DNA from: Acidimicrobiaceae bacterium
GTDB taxonomy: Bacteria; Actinomycetota; Acidimicrobiia; Acidimicrobiales; Bog-793
Direction of reading: 5' to 3'
Length of the DNA: 5,137 nt
Assembly (NCBI GenBank): GCA_025463965.1
Contig: JAODBN010000219.1
Location: 1 to 5,137, forward strand
Positions 1 through 5,137 of this stretch are shown piece by piece (within the stretch, counting starts at the first letter, position 1; the number at the start of each line of letters is the position of its first letter). The notes beneath the pieces are model-generated. The model searched no databases and had not been told where the DNA came from. It saw nothing but the letters and a program-made list of their open reading frames with translations. A program made the translations under genes and the position numbers.

Positions 1-35
1 GGGTAGTCCAACCACGACGCGTTACGGTCCCCACT

Positions 36-41
36 GGAGGT
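36..41 (+). promoter_or_regulatory. Ribosome binding site before the LacI-like gene
   Basis: GGAGGT lies 6 bases upstream of the GTG at 48, close to ideal Shine-Dalgarno sequence and spacing. It matters because the same reading frame stays open back to the left edge of the window, so without this site the gene would simply look truncated at its 5' end. It favours GTG 48 as a real start. The caution is that GGAGGT is also a plausible Gly-Gly coding hexamer in GC-rich DNA. Confidence 0.5.
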
Positions 42-47
42 AGCTGC

Positions 48-974
48 GTGCGCGATGCAGGCGTGCTCGTGGGGGACGGTCTCGGCGAGCCGGCCGTCCT
101 TTTTGTCGCGCCGTTCCCCTCCCGCCCAGCGATCGCCGAGCGACTCGCGGGGGCACAGGAGGTGCTTCGAGACTCGGGACTGCGGGTGGTCATTGCCGAT
201 ATCAGCGAAGCGACCGACCGCCAGCGGTGGCTCGGACTGCTCGGCGCGGTCCCCACGCTCGCCGGGGCGCTGCTGTGCGCAGTGGAAACGACGCCAGAGG
301 AGGCCGCTCTGCTCTCGCTCTCACGTCTGCCCCTCGTCGCTCTCGATGTCGGCATCAAAGGCCTGCCCTCGACGGTCGTCAACGACGTCCTCGCCGGACG
401 GCTGGCAACCGAGCACCTGCTGGCCCTCGGACATCGCCGGATCGGGTTTCTCTCCGAGGGCGGTTCGGGGGAGCCAGCGCTGCGCTCGGCGCGTCGCCGC
501 ATGGCCGGCCACCTCGAGGCGCTGGCCGTTGCGGGGATAGCGATCGAGCGCGGCCTCGTCCGCTACGGGGGCACTTCGATGGAGGACGCCGTCAAGGCCG
601 CGACGACGCTGCTCTGCCAGAGTCGGCCACCCACGGCGATCGCCACCGCGTCGGACGTGGCGGCCGCGGGCGCGCTGTTCGCCGCGCAAGCGCTGCGGAT
701 CCCGGTCCCCGGACAGTTGTCGATCGTCGGAAACGACGGCCTGGCGCAAACAGCCCGCCTGCTGCTCACGACCGTGCGTCACCCGCTGCGCGAGGGTGGG
801 CGGCTCGCCGCCGAGCGGCTGCTGGCGCTCGGCAAGGGTCTGCCGGTCCGCCCGCGCCACCAGGTGCTCGAGGTGACCCTCGCTCAGGGTGCGACCACTG
901 CGCCGGTTCACCAGTCCCGAGACGGCGGGCGCCCGCCCCTCGACTGGTCGTCGATCGTCCAGGGGGCCTGCTGA
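48..974 (+). CDS. LacI/GalR-family sugar-responsive regulator, effector-binding domain (HTH not seen)
   Basis: The 308 residues read as the periplasmic-binding-protein-like ligand domain of LacI/GalR regulators, which bind a sugar or sugar phosphate. The domain starts around residue 17 (LFVAPF, the usual position of the GLIVPD strand). Family hallmarks are TEHLLALGHRRIGFL (121-135), PTAIATASDVAAAGAL (195-210), the SIVGND strand (225-230, where the family normally has VGFDD) and LTTVRHPLREGGRLAAERLL (240-259). It ends normally with an ATTAPV segment (282-287) plus a short tail. LacI members are usually about 330-350 residues with a helix-turn-helix and hinge in the first 60. Neither is visible here, nor in the 15 further in-frame codons to the window edge. 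GTG 48 has a strong Shine-Dalgarno, so the gene may truly lack the HTH; otherwise it is 5'-partial. There is no signal peptide, arguing against a secreted binding protein. The next gene is an alpha-glucosidase, suggesting an alpha-glucoside ligand (inference). Confidence 0.8.
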   Translation: MRDAGVLVGDGLGEPAVLFVAPFPSRPAIAERLAGAQEVLRDSGLRVVIADISEATDRQRWLGLLGAVPTLAGALLCAVETTPEEAALLSLSRLPLVALDVGIKGLPSTVVNDVLAGRLATEHLLALGHRRIGFLSEGGSGEPALRSARRRMAGHLEALAVAGIAIERGLVRYGGTSMEDAVKAATTLLCQSRPPTAIATASDVAAAGALFAAQALRIPVPGQLSIVGNDGLAQTARLLLTTVRHPLREGGRLAAERLLALGKGLPVRPRHQVLEVTLAQGATTAPVHQSRDGGRPPLDWSSIVQGAC

Positions 975-1112
975 GCCAGCGACGCGCTGCACCGCCCGGG
1001 TCGTCTCGGCGGGCCCGGCTCCACCACTAGCGTCTGGCATCGTGCGAACCGTCCGCTGTGCCCGCTCCGTCTCATTCCAGGCCGCGTCCACGCTTGCCCC
1101 GGCAGGCGGACG

Positions 1113-2714
1113 ATGAGCCACTCGGCGTCGGCACCCGGCGAGCGGCGCTGGTGGGAGGGCTCCGTCCTCTACCAGTGCTACGTCCGCTCCTTCGCCGATT
1201 CGAACGGGGACGGCTACGGGGACCTCCCCGGGCTCGTCGCCCATCTCGACTACCTCGAGTGGCTCGGAGTGGACGGCGTCTGGCTCTCGCCGACGATGCC
1301 GTCGCCGGACCACGACTGGGGTTATGACGTCTCGGACTACCTCGGGGTCCACCCCGAGCTCGGCACCCTCGACGACCTCGACGCCCTCATCAAGTCGGCG
1401 ACCGAGCGCAAGATGCGCGTGCTGCTCGATCTCGTCCCGAACCACACCAGCTCGGAGCACGCCTGGTTCGTCGAAGCGCTCGGTAGCCGGGATGCGAAGA
1501 CCCGTGACTACTACGTGTGGGCCGACCCGGGCCCCGATGGCGAGCCGCCGAACAACTGGCTCGACGCGACCGGGGAGTCGGGCTGGACCTTGGACGAAGC
1601 CAGCGGGCAGTACTACTTCCACAACTTCCTCGAGAGCCAGCCGGATCTGAACTGGTGGAATCCGCAGGTCCACGCAGCGTTCGAGCAGGTGCTCAGCTAC
1701 TGGTTCGACCGGGGGGTGGCGGGCTTTCGCATCGACGTCGCCCACGGCCTCTACAAAGATGCGCAGCTGCGGGACAACCCCCCGGTGCAGGACCCGGGCG
1801 ATCTCGAGGGACGTTTCGGATTCGACCGGATCTACTCCATGAACCGCCCCGAGACCCACGAGGTCTACCGCCAGTGGCGCGAGATGGCCAGGTCCTATGC
1901 ACCCGAGCGGCTGTTGCTCGGCGAGACCTGGGTCTTCGAGCCCGACCGACTCGCCCGGTACTACGGAGAGGACGACGAGCTCCAGCTCGGCTTCAACTTC
2001 CCGTTCGCTTTCGCCCCGCTCGAGGCCGAGGTGCTCGCCAAGGTGGTCGGCGACACGGTGAGTGCCCTCGGGACGGGCTGTCCGGTGTGGATGGCCTCGA
2101 ATCACGACATCGGTCGCTTCGCTTCGCGCTGGGGCGCCGGTGACGAGCGCAGGACGCGCCTCGGCCTGTTGCTGCTCACCATGCTCCCCGGGACCGTCGT
2201 CCTGTACTACGGCGACGAGATCGGCATGACCGACGTCGCCGTTCCCCCGGCCCTTCAGCGCGACCCGATGACCATGGGAAATCGCGGCAACCGACCGGTG
2301 CGCGACCGCGGTCGGACGCCCCTGCCCTGGGACGACACCGCGGGACGGGGCTTCACTCGGGCAGCGGTCGACCCATGGCTTCCGATCGGGGAGGTCCCCG
2401 GAGGGAGCGTCGCTGCTCAGCGCGCCGAGCCCGGCTCGATGCTCGGACTGACCCGGGAGCTTCTGGCGCTGCGCCGTGAGCACCTTTCGGGCTCGGTCGC
2501 GCCGTATGGGGAGCTGGAGGTGGCATCTGACCGGTGGATCTTCTCGGTCGGCCCGCTCGTCGTCGCGGCCAACTTCAGCGGCGTAGCGATCAGGGCGGCG
2601 CTCCCGCCGGGCGCTGACGCCGTACGCTGCTCGAGCAACATGGAGCGCGAGCGAGCCGTTGTGCAAGGATTGATCGAGCTCGGCCCCTACGAGGGCGTGG
2701 TCATCAGCAGTTAG
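1113..2714 (+). CDS. aglA: GH13 alpha-glucosidase (AglA / oligo-1,6-glucosidase type)
   Basis: A 533-residue glycoside hydrolase of family 13 with a (beta/alpha)8 barrel, expected to cleave terminal alpha-glucosidic bonds in imported malto- or isomalto-oligosaccharides and release glucose. The four conserved regions are intact: DLVPNH (106-111), GFRIDVAH (204-211) with nucleophile Asp208, LLGETW (268-273) with acid/base Glu271, and ASNHD (328-332) with transition-state stabiliser Asp332. QPDLN (176-180) is the signature of the oligo-1,6-glucosidase subfamily, as opposed to alpha-amylases or neopullulanases. DSNGDGYGD (29-37) matches the calcium-binding loop. A small beta domain follows from about 445. 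Val209 after the nucleophile is the residue linked to alpha-1,6 preference in GH13_31 enzymes, but GFRIDVAHG is, as I recall, also typical of actinobacterial AglA, so linkage is open. There is no signal peptide, so it is cytoplasmic. ATG 1113 is the first start codon in frame after the preceding stop; its Shine-Dalgarno is weak (AGGCGG at 1104-1109). Length is normal. Confidence 0.93.
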   Translation: MSHSASAPGERRWWEGSVLYQCYVRSFADSNGDGYGDLPGLVAHLDYLEWLGVDGVWLSPTMPSPDHDWGYDVSDYLGVHPELGTLDDLDALIKSATERKMRVLLDLVPNHTSSEHAWFVEALGSRDAKTRDYYVWADPGPDGEPPNNWLDATGESGWTLDEASGQYYFHNFLESQPDLNWWNPQVHAAFEQVLSYWFDRGVAGFRIDVAHGLYKDAQLRDNPPVQDPGDLEGRFGFDRIYSMNRPETHEVYRQWREMARSYAPERLLLGETWVFEPDRLARYYGEDDELQLGFNFPFAFAPLEAEVLAKVVGDTVSALGTGCPVWMASNHDIGRFASRWGAGDERRTRLGLLLLTMLPGTVVLYYGDEIGMTDVAVPPALQRDPMTMGNRGNRPVRDRGRTPLPWDDTAGRGFTRAAVDPWLPIGEVPGGSVAAQRAEPGSMLGLTRELLALRREHLSGSVAPYGELEVASDRWIFSVGPLVVAANFSGVAIRAALPPGADAVRCSSNMERERAVVQGLIELGPYEGVVISS

Positions 2715-2746
2715 GGCGCGCACGCAGTGCGGGCGCAGAGCGAAGT

Positions 2747-2752
2747 GGGGGA
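2747..2752 (+). promoter_or_regulatory. Ribosome binding site for the ABC ATPase
   Basis: GGGGGA ends 9 bases before the GTG at 2762. No other start codon lies in that frame in the 47-bp gap, so this purine-rich run supports a GTG start that gives the family's usual N-terminus (MAPITLDKIKKVYPNG). Confidence 0.6.
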
Positions 2753-2761
2753 ACAAAGCAC

Positions 2762-3934
<1,173 letters not shown>

Positions 3935-3962
3935 GCCGAGGGCCCGGAGCGGGCACCCGAGC

Positions 3963-4604
3963 TTGACCGAGATCCGGCGAGGAAGTCTCGAGGACGTCCC
4001 CGCCGTCGCCCGCTGCCTTGCCAGCGCGTTCTCCACCGACCCGGTCGCCTCGTTCATCTTCCCGGACCCCGACCGGCGCGCCGCTGGCCTCGAGCGGTTC
4101 TTCGCCCTGCAGCTGCGGCGCAGCTACCTGCCCCGAGGTGAGGCCTGGGTGGCGGGCGACGCCGAGGCGGCCGCGCTGTGGGTCCCGCCGGACGCGTTGG
4201 CGCCACGCCTCGCGGACGTGCTGGCCCACCTGTCGCTTGTGACGACGCTCGGGGCGCGGGTCATCGCGACGCGCCGCCTGGCGCGGCTCCTCGCCTCGTA
4301 CCACCCCCGTACCCGTCACTGGTACCTCGGGACGATCGGCACCCTGCCGCACCGCCAGGGAAGGGGAGTGGGGACGGCCCTCATGGAGCCCGTCCTGGCG
4401 CGCTGTGACGCGTCGGGGCTTCCGGCCTACCTCGAGTGCTCCCGACTCGAGAACGTCGCGTTCTACGCGCGGCAGGGCTTCGGGGTCGAGCGACAGGTGG
4501 TCGTCCCGGACGGCGGCCCGCCGCTGTGGCTGATGTGGCGCCCGCCGCTGTCACGCCGGCCAGCGCGGGAAGACCTGGATGGCGGTGACGGCGCCCGAGG
4601 ATGA
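3963..4604 (+). CDS. GNAT-family N-acetyltransferase, substrate unknown
   Basis: A 213-residue protein of the Gcn5-related acetyltransferase superfamily, which moves an acetyl group from acetyl-CoA to an amine. The N-terminal strand and helix (TEIRRGSLEDVPAVARCL, 2-19) are typical. Motif A is YLGTIGTLPHRQGRGVGTALM (121-141), with the RQGRGVG pyrophosphate-binding loop at 131-137, and motif B is YLECSRLENVAFYARQGFGV (156-175). The ending with PPLWLMWRP (186-194) resembles a common, mostly uncharacterised actinobacterial GNAT subgroup. The target is not deducible. The start is a TTG that gives the expected N-terminus; GGAG at 3946-3949 is 13 bases upstream, rather far, and no ATG or GTG lies in frame between the ATPase stop and this codon. 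The 28-bp gap suggests co-transcription with the ATPase. The last 16 or so residues are a charged, glycine-rich tail. A hairpin starts 3 bases after the stop, so this is likely the last gene of the unit. Confidence 0.88.
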   Translation: MTEIRRGSLEDVPAVARCLASAFSTDPVASFIFPDPDRRAAGLERFFALQLRRSYLPRGEAWVAGDAEAAALWVPPDALAPRLADVLAHLSLVTTLGARVIATRRLARLLASYHPRTRHWYLGTIGTLPHRQGRGVGTALMEPVLARCDASGLPAYLECSRLENVAFYARQGFGVERQVVVPDGGPPLWLMWRPPLSRRPAREDLDGGDGARG

Positions 4605-4607
4605 CGC

Positions 4608-4659
4608 CCATCGCCCGGAGCACGCTGAGCGATTGTTCAGTGCCTCACCGGGCGACTGG
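4608..4659. terminator. Long imperfect hairpin between convergent genes, probable terminator
   Basis: CCATCGCCCGG (4608-4618) pairs with CCGGGCGACTGG (4648-4659) over 11 base pairs with one bulged C at 4656; eight of these (TCGCCCGG with CCGGGCGA) are contiguous and perfect. Inside, GCAC (4620-4623) pairs with GTGC (4640-4643), and TGA (4626-4628) with TCA (4637-4639), around an eight-base loop. It starts 3 bases after the acetyltransferase stop and lies between two genes pointing at each other, where a bidirectional terminator is expected. There is no T tract on either side, so it differs from the classical intrinsic form, as is common in GC-rich actinobacteria. Confidence 0.55.
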
Positions 4660-4696
4660 TAGAGCCGGGTCGCACCGTGTCCGCGGAGGCAATTCA

Positions 4697-4717
4697 CCCC
4701 GCTCACGGGAGCGTGGG
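4697..4717 (-). terminator. GC-rich hairpin downstream of the LysR gene
   Basis: CCCCGCTC (4697-4704) pairs with GAGCGTGGG (4709-4717) around an ACGG loop, giving a five-base-pair stem, one bulged T at 4714, and three more pairs. It lies about 20 bases beyond the stop of the minus-strand gene. No T run follows on the minus strand. It may end LysR transcription or be a chance fold in GC-rich DNA. Confidence 0.3.
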
Positions 4718-4735
4718 GCCCTGTCTCGCCAGCGC

Positions 4736-5137
4736 TTACGCGTCGCCGCCGGCCCGTGGGCCCGCAAGCCGAGCGGGGACGCTCTCGATCACCTCGGCGC
4801 TCGGTGGCACCGGTGCGACGAGGCCCGGAGCGGGGGTTCCGAGGCGCGTCACTCCCGTCGGTCTCGGGCCGAAGGGCCCGGCCGGAGGGATCAGGGGGGA
4901 GTGCACCGAGCCGCCCGGGGCGACGGGTCGGACCCCGGGAGGCACTCGAGCGGGATCGAAGACGATCTCGGAGAGGATCTCGAGCACGGCCCGGACGGGT
5001 GCTCCGGGGAGCCCGCGGCGTCGCTGAGCCACCCCGACGAGCCGGGGGGGCAAGCCGTCGACGGGAATCTTGGCGAAGCTGTCGCCGAGGTAGTTCGGGA
5101 AGGCACCGGCCGGCAGGATGGAAAGGCCCGTTCCTTC
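4736..5137 (-). CDS. LysR-type transcriptional regulator, C-terminal part (5' end outside window), with proline-rich tail
   Basis: The minus-strand frame is open from the right edge of the window to a TAA at 4736-4738, giving 133 residues. The first 58 or so match the end of a LysR substrate-binding domain: GTGLSILPAGAF (2-13, the usual glycine-rich strand and LLP turn), then KIPVDGLPPRLVGVAQRRR (23-41), and the closing helix PVRAVLEILSEI (47-58). The N-terminal winged helix-turn-helix, which would show this directly, is not in the window. Most LysR proteins stop a few residues after this helix. Here about 75 more residues follow with 18 prolines and many Gly, Ala and Val, likely disordered; third-position GC stays high there (about 80 percent by my count, against about 84 percent in the domain). 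The gene converges on the acetyltransferase. Its target cannot be told from this fragment; LysR proteins usually control a divergent neighbour, which would lie to the right. Confidence 0.72.
   Translation of the reverse strand, partial: EGTGLSILPAGAFPNYLGDSFAKIPVDGLPPRLVGVAQRRRGLPGAPVRAVLEILSEIVFDPARVPPGVRPVAPGGSVHSPLIPPAGPFGPRPTGVTRLGTPAPGLVAPVPPSAEVIESVPARLAGPRAGGDA

Noticed and set aside
685..697. CGCAAGCGCTGCG near-palindrome resembling a LacI/GalR operator core
   Set aside because: It lies deep in the LacI-like coding sequence, encodes conserved domain residues and has broken symmetry.
227..1030. Plus-strand frame of 267 codons overlapping the LacI-like gene
   Set aside because: Arg/Ala/Pro-rich off-frame translation typical of GC-rich shadows; the LacI motifs are all in the other frame.
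975..1112. Hairpins and promoter-like pieces in the gap before the glucosidase (CAGCG/CGCTG at 977-989, GCCCG/CGGGC at 994-1014, TAGCGT at 1028)
   Set aside because: The stems are only five base pairs, the -10-like hexamer has no matching -35, and no LacI-type dyad was found. A promoter may be here but cannot be placed by eye.
2719..2731. CGCAC-GCA-GTGCG inverted repeat just after the glucosidase stop
   Set aside because: Five base pairs around a three-base loop is short and expected by chance in GC-rich DNA; there is no T tract, and it sits too close to the ATPase start to need a terminator.
4677..5027. Plus-strand frame of 116 codons opposite the LysR fragment
   Set aside because: Low-complexity Gly/Pro/Ser/Arg sequence without a Shine-Dalgarno; the opposite strand carries recognisable LysR sequence.

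Overview
The window is GC-rich DNA with very strong GC preference at third codon positions, dense gene packing and GTG/TTG starts alongside ATG. Together with the family-level look of the proteins (an AglA-like alpha-glucosidase and a MalK/MsiK/UgpC-type ATPase), this points to a member of the Actinomycetota. No marker gene is present to place it more finely.

Layout: (1) 48-974 (+), a LacI/GalR-type sugar-binding regulator domain that, if the well-placed Shine-Dalgarno at 36-41 marks the real start, has no DNA-binding helix-turn-helix. (2) 975-1112, a 138-bp gap without a gene. (3) 1113-2714 (+), a cytoplasmic GH13 alpha-glucosidase with all catalytic residues. (4) 2762-3934 (+), the ATP-hydrolysing subunit of a carbohydrate ABC importer. 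(5) 3963-4604 (+), a GNAT-family acetyltransferase with a TTG start, 28 bp behind the ATPase. (6) 4605-4735, a convergent intergenic region with a long imperfect hairpin starting 3 bases after the acetyltransferase stop and a second hairpin nearer the other gene. (7) 4736-5137 (-), the C-terminal part of a LysR-type regulator that runs off the right edge and carries an unusual proline-rich tail.

The first three genes form a recognisable alpha-glucoside utilisation module: a sugar-sensing LacI-like protein, an intracellular exo-acting glucosidase that would release glucose from imported oligosaccharides, and the energy-coupling ATPase of the importer. The solute-binding protein and the two permeases that the ATPase needs are not in the window, so they lie outside it or the ATPase serves remote transporters. 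The acetyltransferase looks co-transcribed but has no evident link to sugar metabolism.

I found no RNA gene, mobile element, CRISPR array or clearly new system. The points most worth a second look are the possible HTH-less LacI protein, the LysR C-terminal extension, and the absence of transporter partners.
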